From the NCBI GenBank assembly GCA_013396525.1, contig VWYX01000660.1:142091-206090 (forward strand): a stretch of 64,000 nt of DNA. Direction: 5' to 3'. Shown here one piece after another: positions 43,701 through 56,593 of this stretch; within the stretch, counting starts at the first letter, position 1; each line of letters starts with the position of its first letter. The notes under the pieces were generated by a model. It saw only the letters and a program-made list of their open reading frames with translations, had not been told where the DNA came from and searched no databases. This stretch comes from Chaetorhynchus papuensis. Taxonomy: Eukaryota; Chordata; Aves; Passeriformes; Rhipiduridae. Made by a program: the position numbers and the translations under genes.

Positions 43701-46700
43701 GGAAAAAGTAAAGTCAAGGAAAGCTGTTTGTTATAGATCGTTCCATAAGCACCAAGAAAGAACAAATTACTAGAAGATGCATTCTAGGCATTTCCAAGTT
43801 CTAAAATCCTCCAAACCAGCCCACTGCAGAAGAACAAGAGTAACAGTAACACAAGTTTAGAATTTAACAGGGAGCAATCTCTGAATTCCAGCTATTACTG
43901 AAAATTACTGTTTTAAAGTACAACTGAAGAACTACGATCAGTTTTAAAGCCCTGGCAAGGCTGGCATAAACTGATGTCTAGACACATGGCTCCAGTGATT
44001 TGGCTCAGGCTCTCCTGCAATTCCAGGATTTGAGCTGAGCACAGGAGGAGCTCAGGGAGGTGCCATGGATAACAACCATGTTACACAACAGCTGAAAGTT
44101 TTGGGAACTCCGTTTCAAGGGAAAAGACAGGACAAACAATGGAAGAATTGGTCTAGCAAGTTGATTAACTTTTACATGCCTCAAAGACTTTTAACTGCAC
44201 CTACAGCAGATGGAAACTGGGGAGCCAGAGAGCCAAGATTAATGCAGTGCACTTACTTTTGAAGAAGATGACTGAGAAAACAATTCCTAATCCAAATCCA
44301 GCACCTGTAAGAAGAAATGCAGCGAGTGAGGACAAAGATAAAGCAAAGTAAAGGAAAATGATTTCGTTTTTTACAGTAATTCTTTATTCCAACTCAGGAA
44401 TATCAGACTATGAACATCAGACTATGACTATCCAACTACATGTCATTTCAGCACACCAAACCAAAGAGCTCTTACATAAGAACTCTGAAAAAAACAATTC
44501 TTGTTTTCTTAAGTAACTGTAAGCAGTTAATTCAGATTAGAATCCCAACATATGTTAGAAGTACATTATCAGAAATATCTGGGAAACAAACCAGACTCTC
44601 ATCCCAGGGAAAGTTCCTGAATTTCTGTCACCATCGACAATGTGGAATTAAAATTTATTTGGCTCGTTGTCAGCAAATGAGAAACACTTAAATGAAAACT
44701 TATTGTGTCCTTGAGCTTTAGATTCTGCAGATGAATATCTCATTGTAGTTCGTTTATCTCACTACTTTAACTGCTTCAATGTGTGTCCCGAGGGCAGCAG
44801 AACTTTGAAGCTTTGTGTTACCCTATACCTTACAAAGAAAGCTCCAGGCTGCTTATCTTTCACATCCACAACATTCATTATGGAGCATATTTAAACACAT
44901 TAGGAGTGAATGACTTTTCACATCCTTATACTATATATAGAAATAACTACAGCAGTTGAAACAAAATTATTCAGTGCCATTAAAAAACTCGGCACATTTA
45001 AAAATAATTTTTTGCTTTCCTTGGAAGGTGAGCTTATGATTTTGTGCAAGATGTCAGGCAAGTCTGCAAAACTCCTCTCAGGACCCAATAAATATAACAG
45101 TGAAAACTTGCAGCTGAGTGGGTAAATTCTACCTTTAATTATGTCCACTAAAGACAAGAATTTTAGATAAGGCATGGAAGTACAAAAGTTTGAAAAAGGG
45201 GAAAAAAAATCAGTCATGCATATGCTCATTAAAAAAAACAAACCAACAGCTACAAGTTTATTTTGCAGCAAACACATCCTGTTATGGGTTTCAATTCTCT
45301 CCTTTCAATACAAGAAATTTAATTTAAATATAGTAAGTTTATTAATTAAAATACATACTTTTTTTATATTCCTAAAATGATCCTGTTGAATGCATCAGTA
45401 AGTGAGTTGAGTCCAGAACAATGCCAAGGATCCTGTACCCTCATGGCATATAGGATGATGTTTCTTTTTTTTAAGTCTCCTTGTGCTCTTCAAAACATTT
45501 TCCTTGTAAAAAGTATATTGATAGTTTCTATTGAGGAACTCAAAAAATACTTGACATCCTAAGTACATTAGGATGCACCACCTCGTACCTTAACTAAGCA
45601 TCCCATGTGTTTTATTGATTATAAACCCCTGAATATTAGAACAGAGGTGAGCAAACGTGATTTGAGCAAAGCCCCTCACGTTCACTCTCCGCTAGGACTT
45701 TACTCTCTGTATTTACTGAGAGCTGGAAATGGGAGTTGATTTGAAAACCCTTTTCATTTTACTACAGCTTTTCAGTAATGCCAGAGGTAACTACTTTACC
45801 AGGTCATTACAACTTCGGAGTAGGCTTACAAAACATGCAGGAAGAGCTCTGACCGCCCGCCAAGCGATCCTGACATAACTCCCCCAGACATTTCAGAGCC
45901 CGAGCACTTCGTGGAAGGTCAGGTTTTCACTCTAATCATTTGCACAGCTAAGGGAAAGTCTCGGATCCTCAGATGTCTGCTCAGAGCGTCACGGGTTTTG
46001 TGCCTTTCAGACTGTAAGAGACACTCCTTGGAGCAGCTCGTTCAGACCCGTGGCACTGAGCAGTGTTCACCCGCAGCCTGGAAGAGACATCAGGCCTTCC
46101 TCAGAGCCACAGCTCACCCCTCTAATCCCCCCAGCCCCCTCCCAACACAGCCTTCCTGCCGTACCTTTGCTAGAGTCCAGCTGGTGCTGGCTCTCTCACA
46201 ATGTTTATGCCATTAAGAATAATTACTATCTTCCAGAATTCATCCTGTTTGGTGCCCTGGCCCAGCTCCTCTGCCAGCCTGTTCCTACACTCTGCAGATG
46301 TGCTGGTTTGGTTTGGGCTGTTGCTCTTCAGGGCTGACAGGGACTTGGTGGGGGGAATTCTCTCTGTTCAGACAGCACCAGGCGCTGTTGGAAGTGCCCG
46401 GTTCAGCAGCCCTGCCATGAGGGAGAGATCCCGGTCCTACGCTTCCTGTCCCCGGGAAGATCCCCTCTGCCAATCCAAACAGTTTAGCTAATCAATGAGA
46501 AATGATTTACAGGATGACAAATTCTGCATCATGTCCATGCACAGCCTGGGCAGTTTCTAATGTCACCACATTTTCCACGTTACTAGTCAAACCCACATTC
46601 TTCTCACCAGCCTGGTGGTGAACTGCTTCCTGTCTTGCCTTTAGACAACCCTGCACTAAGGAAGCAGCTATAATTAATACAGTTTCTTTCCATTTACTTC

Positions 46701-49700
46701 CAGAAATTATCATTATCTTGTACTCTCTTCACCTCCTTCAGATGTTCTCTCACATTACAGCCCCTCTGTAAGGGCTCCACTCAGATGCCATCAATGCTGC
46801 TTGCTGTTGGCCATGGGGGAAGCTACAGGATACACTTAAAAGGTGAAAAATTTATTATTTATGTCAAGTGCAATTCAGCCTAAGCCTAAAACACAAACTG
46901 GGCTTTCCCCCACACCAACACCACTGTTAAACAGATGTGGTCCAGCATGACTGACTTAGGAAAAACTACTCTATCTTAAGAAAGCTTTTCTGAAGCAGCT
47001 CATTTGAAGGGACTGGTCTTCATGCAAATGCATTTTTTGTGCAATTTTAGAGGCTATCATTGCACTTTGTTCCAGCTGTAAGGAGTCTGCAGTGATAATT
47101 AGTACCAAAAAACGATAGTAAGATAGCTAAGACCTTGCTTAAAGTAATGAAAATGCTACAGAGAAGCGAAGGAGGAGATCTGACAGCTAATGGGTTTTGG
47201 CTTTCTGTACAAGAAGGCAACTTGAGAAACAAAGCCAAAGGAGTACCTTAGCTTTCCTCATCTCAAAGGCAGCTTGGTTCACTCCTCTCCTGACTGAGGC
47301 ACAGACTGTGCTCACAAATGTTGTGATCACAACCCCCTGTTCACTGGAAGCACCAGATCTGCCCCTCACACCAGCCACTGCATGTACAGCATTCATTCTT
47401 TTCTACTCGGTTTGAACAGTTAGAAATTGGTTTTAACTTAAACCCAGAACCTTCAGCTACATTTAATTCCTTAGCCCGTCTGGTTAAGAACCTCTTTCTG
47501 CGGGAAGTTTGTCACTCATCTTCATTCCACTAGAAAGTATTTGTGGTTATGTGGTCATTTCCTGTGTCTCCAAGACCAAGGGGGAGCAAAACCATCTTGC
47601 CTCGGGAGCAAAGTAATGCATTTCACTTTAATTCGATATAAAGTTACACCAGAGATAAACAATGGCAGAGCTGATGATGAGTTTTACAGGTTTAAGTTCT
47701 CACATGCTCCATTTCCTCTTAAAGAGGCAACATGTCGCTTCAAAGAGCCTCCCACCTGACCAGGGGACACTCCAGCTGTTCCTCCTAAAGATCAGCACCT
47801 CTAGGCCAGGCTTTAACTTCATAACAATAAAACATGAAAGGTTTATCTTACAATGAAAACAAACGAACATGGAAAAGCAAAGGGCTTGATCCACGCCAGG
47901 CACATTTTCCCTCCCTTTCTTGCATGACAGACTCTTTGGAGGAAAAGGCCACAGGAAAGAGTACAACCCATTTTTCACCTTCTCTGACAGTTTAAAATGT
48001 TTAACTAGAAAAACAGCCTCTTCCACCCCACATCCATCACTTCAGCCTAAACTCATTTACAGTGTCAACAGGGGACAGGACAGTTGTGTGGACACCTCAC
48101 CCCTGCTCCCCACTACGCGTCCCAGCCACACAGAGCGTCCCAGCCACACGGAATTGGCATTAGGCAGCAAGCCCAGGCGCCAAAACTTTTTCTTTCTATG
48201 GTTTTGGCTCTTACACCTTCCAAGAAAAACGTCCCGGTACCTCCAATCAATCTAACACGCAGGAGAGCACGCGCTGTATACCCAACAGGACATCATAAAA
48301 GTGTCTCGGAGAGAAACACAAATCCTCAGGATGGGCTCCTGCCCCATAAGAACATCTGGGAAAAGCTTTTTCTATAAATTTAATCAGCAGTCGCTCCAAG
48401 AGTGATACTACACGGTTCTTTCCTAGGCTACCCAAGTAGCTACAGGCTGAGGCAGCTATTAACACAGCCACACCTAGATGTACTTTGCTTCAATAGCTTG
48501 AAACTTAAAATAGAAGGATTAAAATATGCTCACTGACATCTGGCAGATGTGTTGCTGTTACTATAGCAGCTGGAAGGTTTTCAATTACTTAATCCCAAAA
48601 CGAAAACTATTATTTTCCTTTGCCATTCCACACACACAAATACAAAACTGAGAGCTTCAGCCTCCAACCCCACTCTGACAAGATACATAAAGAATTGCTT
48701 TGCAAAAATGTGGAGGAAAGCTGCCTTCATACACCAGGGCCTTCACAGGGCAGCACTTAGCACCAGTTAGAAATCCGAGACCATGAAATCACTTATTTAC
48801 AGAGAGAATTAATTTTAAGCAGACTCTTTGCAAGGTCTTAGTGGCAGGAATCAGATTTTCTTCAAACACCAACTTTGAAGCTTTCATTCCCATCTCCCCT
48901 GTGGTGTGGATTGTTTGCAGAGCAGACAGAAAAATGAGCAAGGACACGAGAAGAAAACACGGTGAAATTATATACCAAGTACTCAAGAAAGAAGCAGAAA
49001 AAAGAGTGTTTTGTTTTATACTAGCATCTGACTGTAGTAACACAGAAGAATTGGAGTAACAAAATATTAATATCCAAATATCATTATAATCAAAAATCCT
49101 GACATGCTTTCAGGGGCTGCTTTCACCCTTAAGCACTCAGGGTCAGGTCAAGTGCTGCTCAAAGGCAAACCTTGGGTAAACACCAGCACTGCTGCAGAGG
49201 CACAGGCAGCAGCACGAAGTGCCCGTGATCTCCCAAGGAATCACGGTGATACTGGACCAGAAACTTCAGCCTCACACCAATGAATGAACTGTGAGACCTG
49301 AAGGCACAAACGTTTTCTCCCTCCTTTAAAAGGGGAAGGGGAGAGGAGTGGAAGCTGCTCAGTGATGAGATAGGGCAACTTCCCTGTGAAGGTGGGGAGG
49401 CCCTGGCACAGGGTGCCCAGAGAAGCTGTGGCTGCCCCATCCCTGGAAGTATCCAAGGCTGGGTTGGACGGGGCTTGGAGCAACCTGGGGTGGTGGAAGG
49501 TGTCCCTGTCCATGGCAGAGGGTGGGACTGGATGAGCTTTAAGGTCTCTCCCAACCCAAACCATTCTGGGATGCTAGGATCAGTATTGCACCAAGCTTTT
49601 AGACAAATCAGGGCTGCCCTCGCTTTAGAAGCTCATGTATAAAAAAGCAGCAATATTCTCATAACACAGAAAATACCCCTCTGACAGGAAACTTTACCTT

Positions 49701-52700
49701 GTCTTACTGCAATTACATGTTCTGCTAATAAAAACAATAACATTGCTGAGAAGAAAGATTTAGCAGGATTAAACACACCCACACTCAGGGCTTTTGCAGC
49801 CCAGCTATGAGGATTGGCAACGTTGCTGCTTCACACCCACCCAGCAGAGGCTGGCCAGTACTGACGTCTGCTGGCCCAGATCAGAAACAGAGGCTACTGA
49901 GAGCAAGAAGAGTTTCAGGGGCATCTCACTGGCAGGAATGAAGAGGAAGGGAGCCTGATCCTTCTCAAACCTCTTGCTATTAATTTATTACCACCAAGGA
50001 TGTGCCAGCAGCCCTGAAAGGATTTTCTCAGAGAACTGTTTCCGATATAAAAAACCAACAAAGTCTTGTTCCCACCTTCTGCTGTAACATCTCAAGGACC
50101 AAACTTCAGGATATCACTTGGCTACAGTCCCTTTCCCCTGGGCACTGCCACTGCATGCCACCTCCAAAAAAGGCAGAGCTGGCATCTTACCAATGTACTA
50201 ACACAGAGGTCCAGGAAGTCGGGGCATTTTGGACTCATTTCCCCTGGGGCAGAGCTTAGGAGGACTGGGGTTTGCAAAGGCTGCAATGGATTAGCAGATG
50301 GATTGTCACAGCTCTTCTCTCAGGTTCTCTTGCTCCAAAGTCCACCAAGAGCAGGCTGGCACAGCTGGTGGGACACACCTCAGCAGGGCACATTCCCTGA
50401 CTCATCCGGAGTGCCAGCCAAGAGGAACAGCAGGGGCACAATGCAGTTAGGAGGAGATCTGAATTCCTAAAGAGTTTCCTGTCTTTTTCTTCCAACAGAA
50501 GATAATACTCCCTTAATTTGTAGATGGACATTGTATTCAGAGCTCTGCTAACATCATAACTAAATATTGCTGTTAGATTTTTGACTAAAAGCCTATTCTC
50601 AGAACAGCATTTGCCCACCCTTTCCAAAGAAAACATTTTTTGTTGTCTGTGCTGTCTCCCTGCACAGCCTGAGCCATGAGCAGTTAATACTTACACTACT
50701 TGGTCTGTGCAAGACACAACTAGCAGAGCTGGATCTTCTGTATGACAAGGAAAAATAACTTGGGGTTTCAACAAAGCTCACACGACAATGCAGTTGTGTG
50801 CTCACATAATATCCACGTTCTCCAGCATTAAAAACAAAACCCCAAAGGAAGAACAAGCCTTCTGACCTGGTAGCTAAGACTGGATGGCCACGACACAACT
50901 GCCAAGCAAAAAACCACTTCAAAACAGGAATTTCAGGATTTTTGTATATTTAGACAAAGTCTAATCCAGTTTTCAGAAAGTGTAATCAAGTTTTATCATT
51001 ATATAGACTGACTTTATCCTATTCACAACCATGTGAAGGATTATTTAAAAATACTGACATTGCAATCCATACAATGATACTTTCTGAAATATCCAATCTG
51101 TGGAATGACACAAACAATACAATTTCACCCTTGCCATTAACAGAACAGCTATTTGAGCAGGCCAGATGATGCAAGCCAGAAGAAATCATGTTAAGAGTTG
51201 CAGGAGAATTCAAAGTGCCCTGTTCTCTTAAAAAAAATCCCTATTAAATGGAAATTAGAAGCATTTTATTTTCAGATGTCAAAACAGAGGATTAGAGGAA
51301 AATGAAATCACTACACTGGGTTATTTACAAGCTTCCAGGCTGAATTTTGGTCAATCACAGACATACATCAAAACATTTCTCTCCTGAAAAAAAATGAACT
51401 TCAACACAGCAACTTCACACACACAAGTCAGGAAGCAAACAGCTTCCCTACGATTACCTTCCAGTATCGGGGAAATTACAGTGTTCAACTCATTTAAAAC
51501 AACAACAGCTTCAAAACAAACCAAGACATGCGGGCACATAAACCTCCCTCCCTTCCACACGTACTCTTTATTGCCTCTCTGTCCCCTGGAAACAGCACAT
51601 AATAATAATTTGTCCAAAATTACAGCCTTGTAGCAAAAAACACCTCTGTCAGTCTTTTGTGAGTAATTGTCTTTCCAAATAAACAGCCATGAACTATCCA
51701 TCAGTTAAACAAACAGACCAACCCTTTGAACGGGGTTTGAAGGCTGCAGGATGAAGGAAGACCACAACACAGTTCACTTCATCATCCCTCCTCTGCAGAG
51801 CTCTACTGAAAAGGAAGAACTGGCTGTGAAGGCTGGGGAGGACACAGGAGTTGAGAAAGGTTTGCAAGCTGGGAAGGAAAAGAAAGCCTCGGTAGTTGGG
51901 AGTCTGTGTTCCCACACCCCAGACAAACAACTTTTCTGTAAGAAAGTAACAAGTAGCTTTTCTGCATGAAAAATCAGTATCAGAATCAAAAACAGGAACA
52001 GAAAGTTAAATTATTTAAATGTCTGCCTGGGTGAAAAGCCCCAAGAATGGTGCAAAGCCAGAGCCAGCAGGACCTGGACTGTCCGTCAGAAACCGCCTGG
52101 TCAGCTAAGAAAGCACAACCCAGTGCCCCATGCACAAACACTGTGTTCACAACTACATTTGGAATGGAGGAGGAACAAAACCACCTAGATACAGCCTCTT
52201 CATTAGCAAAAACAAATAAATAGCAGCCCTAATAAAAACGAGGTGACCACAAGCTCCATGTAACAATGGCTCAATGTTTTGCGCAGGCATAACCGGGTTT
52301 ACTTACTCTTTGAAATTAAATACTGTCTTAACAACGCCTGACAACATCCTCTGTTTGGAAGTAACAGGAAAAACTTAATACTAAATTACAAGATCCACAC
52401 AGGTAGTGACCAAGAGCTCGAAAACATAATACAGCATTTCAAAAGATGCAACACAAGATAAATATTTATTTTGGAAGTTTTAGCAGCAGATCAAGTTTTT
52501 TCAGGAGCTTGGTCTCCAACTAAAACAGCATTGCACAACTACAAACAACAGAGCTAACGACAAACCCCGGCTTACGCAGCATAGTGGGAATCCTGACAGG
52601 CTAAGGACAGGCTGCACAGCCCCCAGCTGGAATTTAAACCCACATTATTGCTAATAAAGCCAGCCTGAGAGCTCTACCTCCCCTTCTCCCCCTCTTCTGT

Positions 52701-55700
52701 TTCCCATGTCCCTGCAGACCTCAGACTAATCCACAGAAGTTAACTGTCCACAGTTCTCACAGACACTGGGAAATGTCCCACATGTAAGGCTCCAGAAATT
52801 CAGTGTTTTCCTTTATTTGAAGAGTCTGGAATGGGAAAACACTGGGCTAATCACAATGTTTGTTTTTCCCCAGACACTGGCTGGAAAGATCTCCCTGGAT
52901 GTAGCACTCAGGAAGGATGCAAAGGAGCGTTTGGGAAGGAAACTGTGGCCACCAGAGGAAAAAGTCTGACAAAATCCTATATCCCATGTAACAAGCACCC
53001 AAATCCTCAAGTAAAGAAGTTTATTTTCTTTCCTTCCTTCTTTCCAGCACAGCAACCACCCTCAATAATTTATTGGAAACTCCAGCAAACTTTGCAGTAA
53101 TATTACAAAACCAATCAACATGACCACTCAAGGTTTTAATGTCCCTGCAGAGAAAACAATCATTCCCACTGGGATACCATGGAAGAATTTGTGCTGTCAG
53201 CACACAGTTTATGGAGGAGGTTGCCAGTACAAATGCTTCAGTTACTGATCAACTGTAAAAGACACAAACCAGAAAAGTGCCCTCACACACGAAGAGAAAC
53301 ACGTGTCTGAGCTCATCCCTCTGGGTTTGGTGCTACAATAAAGAGATGCAGCCCTTGTGACCTTTTTGGGCAGCCTAATGAAAACCATGAATTTGACTGG
53401 GATCTCTACTCAGCATCCTCGTGAAGCCAACACTGGGAATCCTTGGACTGGAGCACCAGTGCACAAGGCAAAGCAGGTTCTCTTTCTTCTGTTGCCACTT
53501 TAGGATGGAAGAAAACACCGAATCAAAACAACAGGCCCACTGAAGAGTCAGGAGTGCAGGTGACAGACACCAAACTAAGTGGTGCAGACACACCTGAAGG
53601 ACAGGAACAGCCAGAGGGACCTGGGCAAGCTCGAGGAGTGGCCCACGGGAATCCCATGAGGTTTAACAGGAACAGGTGCTGGTGCTGCACATGGGTCAGG
53701 GCAACCCCCAGGATCAATCCAGGCTGAGGGATGAACAGATCAGGAGCAGCCCTAGGGAGAAGGACCTGGGGGTGCTGGTGGGTGAGAGCTGGACATCACC
53801 CACCCCAGAAACTCCCCATGCCCTGGGCTGATCCTCCAGCGTGGGCAGCAGGAAAAGGGGAATTCTGCCCCTCTGCCCCACTCAGGTGAGACCCCACCTG
53901 CAGAGATGCCCCAGCCCTGGGGCCCAGCACAGGGAGGACCTGGAGCTGCTGGAGAAAGTCCAGAGGAGGCATCAGGATGATCAGAGGGATGGAGCAGCTC
54001 TGCTGGGAGGAAAGGCTGAGAGAATTGGGATTGTTCAGCCTGGAAAAAAGAAGGTTTTGGGGTGACCTAATTGCAGCCTTCCAGTACCTGAAGGGAGCTG
54101 ACAGGAAAGATGGAAAGAGACAGTTTCCAAGGGCCTGGAGAGACAGGCCAAGGGGGAATGGCTTCCCAATGACAAAGGCAGGAATAGGTTAGATAATGGG
54201 AAAAAATTCTTCCCTGTGAGGATGGGGAAGCCCTGGCACAGGGTGCCCAGAGAAGCTGTGGAGGCCCCATCCCTGGCAGTGTCCAAGGCCAGGCTGGACG
54301 GGGCTTGGAGCAGTCTGGGACAGTGGAATATGTCCCTGCCCATGGCAAGGCGTGGGACAGGATGGGCTTTAAGGTCTCTTTCAGCACAAACCAGCCTGTG
54401 ATTCTGTGAAATCAACCCTGTATCCACTTCTTTCAGCCTTCAGGACAGAGGATGTACAGGATTCTGACATGTACAGCTGCAGCATGAAACAAGTTCTTGT
54501 TTATAATTTGGCATACTTAATATTTTATGATAAAGCAACCAATGCTATGGAAACATAAACATATCCAGATATGTTTGTCAGACAAACCTGAATAGAATTT
54601 CATAAGGAAAAACACTGCTCTGGAGCACTTGACACTTTTCAAAGGTCTGTTATAAACAATGGAAGTTTCAGTTTACTTAAAATTATTAAACATCTTTTCT
54701 AATGGAAAAGTATTAGGCAACTAAAACCCCCGAGTTCCTCATCAGCTTTCAAGCACAAGGCCACTGCAGCAGCAAGAAATAAACATTCACATTTCCCAGA
54801 TATAATTTATGGTTCTAAAAGAGACATCTGCACCAGCATGGAACGAATACCTTTTGTCAGACACTGCACTTCTTGCTCTGTACACTGCATTTAAAGCTTT
54901 GGGTTTGTAAACACATTCTGTGAAGCCACAGGCTCTGCCCGGTGTCACTCTGCAGCCGGTCACAGGGCGAGCACGGCGCTGCCACCACCACCCCTGAAAC
55001 TCACAGCACTTAGTGTAACCTCGTGAATGGTTCGTTGCAGAAAACTGAGGCATGTGCATAACTCCCACTTTAAGGGCAAATAAACACGGAAAAAATCCAC
55101 CAGAACTGCTCCCCTACTTAACGAAAAGGCAGAACTACAGGGCTGGGACACGGACGGAGCTTCTCAATGTCACACTCCACACGCTGTACTAAGTAACACG
55201 TGCCAGAGCTCTCAGCCTGTCACGCTGCCTATTTCTTTTAATAAACGCGGCCCCCCTCGCACACGGAGTGATGTGAACAGCTCTGCACAGACTGATTTCA
55301 AACCCACCGTCGCAGCAAAGCCGAAGGCGGGCAAGGTCGCGGCACGGCAGAACCCGGTCGTGCCTGCCCGCCGCTCATTCATTCCAGCCGGGAGGCCTCC
55401 CAGATTTCCTACGGAGCTCAGATTTCCCACGGAAACCTCTTACACTCAACACAGGGAGTAACCAGAGATCAAACACGCCCAGACCGCGGTAAGCCGGGGC
55501 CAGACCGGGGCGCAGAGCTGGGACCGGGCCCGGCGGGGGTCCGAGCCCGCGGCCAAGGTCACCTTGCCAGGCCTGGGGTCGCCGACTCCACCCGACGCCG
55601 GGGACAGCTACGAGGGCGGATCCTCCGGACACCCTGAACCCCTCCCGGGCTCACAACCGCTCTGAGGCGAACCCGGGGCGTCGGGGGGCAGTGGGCCCCG

Positions 55701-55875
55701 CGCCGCGGGAACACGCCGGCGGCCATTCTCCCAGCTCCGGGGAGCCCCGGGGACCACCACCGCTCTTCCCCGGGCCCTCCCGCTCCGCCGTGCCCGTGCC
55801 GCCCTTACCCAGCTTGACGGCGGAGTCCGCCACACACCGGTCCCACTTCCTGCCCAGGTCGCCCTCCGACGCCAT
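40750..55875 (-). CDS. MICOS10: MICOS complex subunit MIC10, four coding exons
   Basis: This encodes MIC10 (MINOS1), a small inner-mitochondrial-membrane protein that oligomerises at crista junctions in the MICOS complex. Joining 55875-55809, 44304-44257, 43678-43569 and 40758-40750 gives 77 aa (human 78). Two hydrophobic segments carry the family glycine motifs: GAGFGLG at 23-29 and GSGMGLGM at 47-54. The hallmark LGRKWDRC sits at 7-14 and the conserved YSNCQHDFQ at 56-64. The positive loop KRK (38-40) lies between the two membrane helices, as expected for the hairpin. The sequence ends LLHGKFVKEQ. All junctions are GT-AG and in phase. The start codon sits in a TISU-like context. Intron 1 is about 11.5 kb. 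NBL1 follows on the same strand. Confidence 0.96.
40759..43568 (-). other. MICOS10: MICOS10 intron 3
   Basis: A 2.8-kb intron with one CR1 remnant at about 41565. A sense-strand open frame of 108 codons (42244-42570) has no recognised product. Confidence 0.85.
41565..41675 (+). mobile_element. CR1 LINE 3' remnant
   Basis: Blocks 'ggcctgagtaacctggtctg', 'tgacctccttgaagtccttt' and 'ccaacttgag' precede a 'gatcctgtga' tail. This is the short 3' end of an older CR1 subfamily, antisense to MICOS10. Confidence 0.7.
43569..43678 (-). CDS. MICOS10: MICOS10 coding exon 3 (second helix and C-terminal part)
   Basis: A 110-base exon encoding RKAWPIAFGSGMGLGMAY and SNCQHDFQSPYLLHGKFVK. The acceptor ttccacag is at 43679-43680 and the donor AAA|gtaagt at 43569/43568. 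Confidence 0.95.
44257..44304 (-). CDS. MICOS10: MICOS10 coding exon 2 (first membrane helix)
   Basis: A 48-base exon encoding AGFGLGIVFSVIFFK. The acceptor cttacag is at 44305-44306 and the donor AAAA|gtaagt at 44257/44256. It is too short for ordinary open-frame detection. Confidence 0.95.
48116..48151. repeat. 18-bp direct duplication
   Basis: Two adjacent copies of 'gcgtcccagccacac' plus three bases (aga / gga). Confidence 0.85.
49340..49575 (+). mobile_element. CR1 LINE 3' fragment in MICOS10 intron 1
   Basis: It contains 'gtggggaggccctggcacag', 'cccagagaagctgtggctgc', 'gttggacggggcttggagca' and 'ctcccaacccaaaccattct'. It is antisense to the host gene. Confidence 0.9.
53575..54415 (+). 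mobile_element. Longest CR1 LINE copy in the window (about 840 bp)
   Basis: It starts in degenerate ORF2 end sequence, where a frame still reads HGNPMRFNRNRC, and continues through 'gggatcaatccaggctgag'-like, 'tgagaccccacctgcagaga' and 'gtccagaggaggcatcagga' blocks to the standard 3' end at about 54415. It is antisense to MICOS10 within intron 1. The reverse transcriptase is not intact. Confidence 0.9.
55809..55875 (-). CDS. MICOS10: MICOS10 coding exon 1 (aa 1-22 plus one base)
   Basis: This exon encodes MASEGDLGRKWDRCVADS and AVKL plus the first base of G23. The donor CTGG|gtaagg is at 55809/55808. It lies inside a CpG island. Confidence 0.95.
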
Positions 55876-55879
55876 CTTG
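55868..55879 (-). promoter_or_regulatory. MICOS10: TISU / YY1-like element over the MICOS10 start codon
   Basis: The minus strand reads CAAGATGGCGTC, 11 of 12 matches to the TISU consensus SAASATGGCGGC and close to a YY1 site. TISU elements are known to combine transcription and initiation at very short 5'UTRs and are common in genes for mitochondrial proteins. If it works here, transcription would start some 5-30 bases upstream of the ATG. Confidence 0.65.
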
Positions 55880-55909
55880 CCCGTCCCCTCACCTCCTCCC
55901 CCGCGCAAC

Positions 55910-55919
55910 TCTCGCGAGA
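55910..55919. promoter_or_regulatory. TCTCGCGAGA palindrome, copy 1
   Basis: A perfect ten-base palindrome 35 bases upstream of the MICOS10 ATG. This motif is a known CpG-island promoter element, bound by BANP when unmethylated. Confidence 0.8.
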
Positions 55920-55952
55920 CCTGGTGCTCCACCTATCGCCCGCGCCGGCAGA

Positions 55953-55962
55953 TCTCGCGAGA
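55953..55962. promoter_or_regulatory. TCTCGCGAGA palindrome, copy 2
   Basis: A second perfect copy, 43 bases from the first. Confidence 0.8.
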
Positions 55963-56374
55963 ATTTCCCCGTCGCTGCCATGGTTACCGGCGGGAGGGCG
56001 TCATGGCCGCCGCGCCCGACCTTGGGCCCGGCCCAAAATCCCCTTTTTCCCCGTAGGATCCGGCCCAAAACACCGCTTTCCCCCGTAAGACCGGGCTCGC
56101 CACGTCCCCAGCCCGCCCCGGGCTCCACCTCACCGTCTAGAGCTCCCGCTGTGTCCTTGTTAGCCCTCGTCTCCCTCAGCCCATGGCAGCATCCCTACCT
56201 CCTCGCAGGCGCCCGGGTTGGGCCCGCGCCCGCCGCGCCCCTGCCCGCAGGGCTCTCGCCTCATCCATGGTAAGAGCCGAGCTGCGCTGCAGGGCGAGGT
56301 TTCTCACTGGGTACAGCACTGCACACACACAGTCCCGTGTAGGTTTTCCCTGGCAGTGGCCCTACATCCCACAC

Positions 56375-56593
56375 AGCTCCTGCATCACCTCAGCAGGAGG
56401 AAGAACGTTCCGGGAGGGTGGCAGAGCACTGGGACAGGTGCCCAGGGAGGCTGTGGAGTCTCCCTCGCTGGACACATTCCAAACCCCCCTGGATGGATTC
56501 CTGTGTCACCTGCTCCAGGTGTCCCTGCCTTGGCAGGGAGGTTGAAACCAATGATCTCCAGAAATCCCTTCCAACCCTAACAATTCTGTGATT
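56375..56593 (+). mobile_element. CR1 LINE 3' fragment
   Basis: Blocks 'gtgcccagggaggctgtgga', 'gtccctgccttggcagggag' and 'cccttccaaccctaacaatt' precede 'ctgtgattt'. It belongs to a subfamily different from the neighbouring minus-strand copy. Confidence 0.8.

Larger units (their letters stand above)
44305..55808 (-). other. MICOS10: MICOS10 intron 1
   Basis: An 11.5-kb intron, AT-rich apart from its 5' end. It holds CR1 copies at 49340 and 53575 and a short 18-bp duplication at 48116. I see no other gene in it. Confidence 0.85.
55240..56290. promoter_or_regulatory. MICOS10: CpG island at MICOS10 5' end
   Basis: About 1 kb of CpG-dense sequence covers the MICOS10 start codon and its flanks. 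It contains the two TCTCGCGAGA palindromes and the TISU-like start. No TATA box is placed. Divergent transcription to the right is possible but not shown. Confidence 0.8.

Noticed and set aside
46296..46500. Possible LTR start ('tgtgctggtttggtttgg')
   Set aside because: It resembles the beginning of some avian retroviral LTRs, but no matching end, target duplication or second copy was seen.
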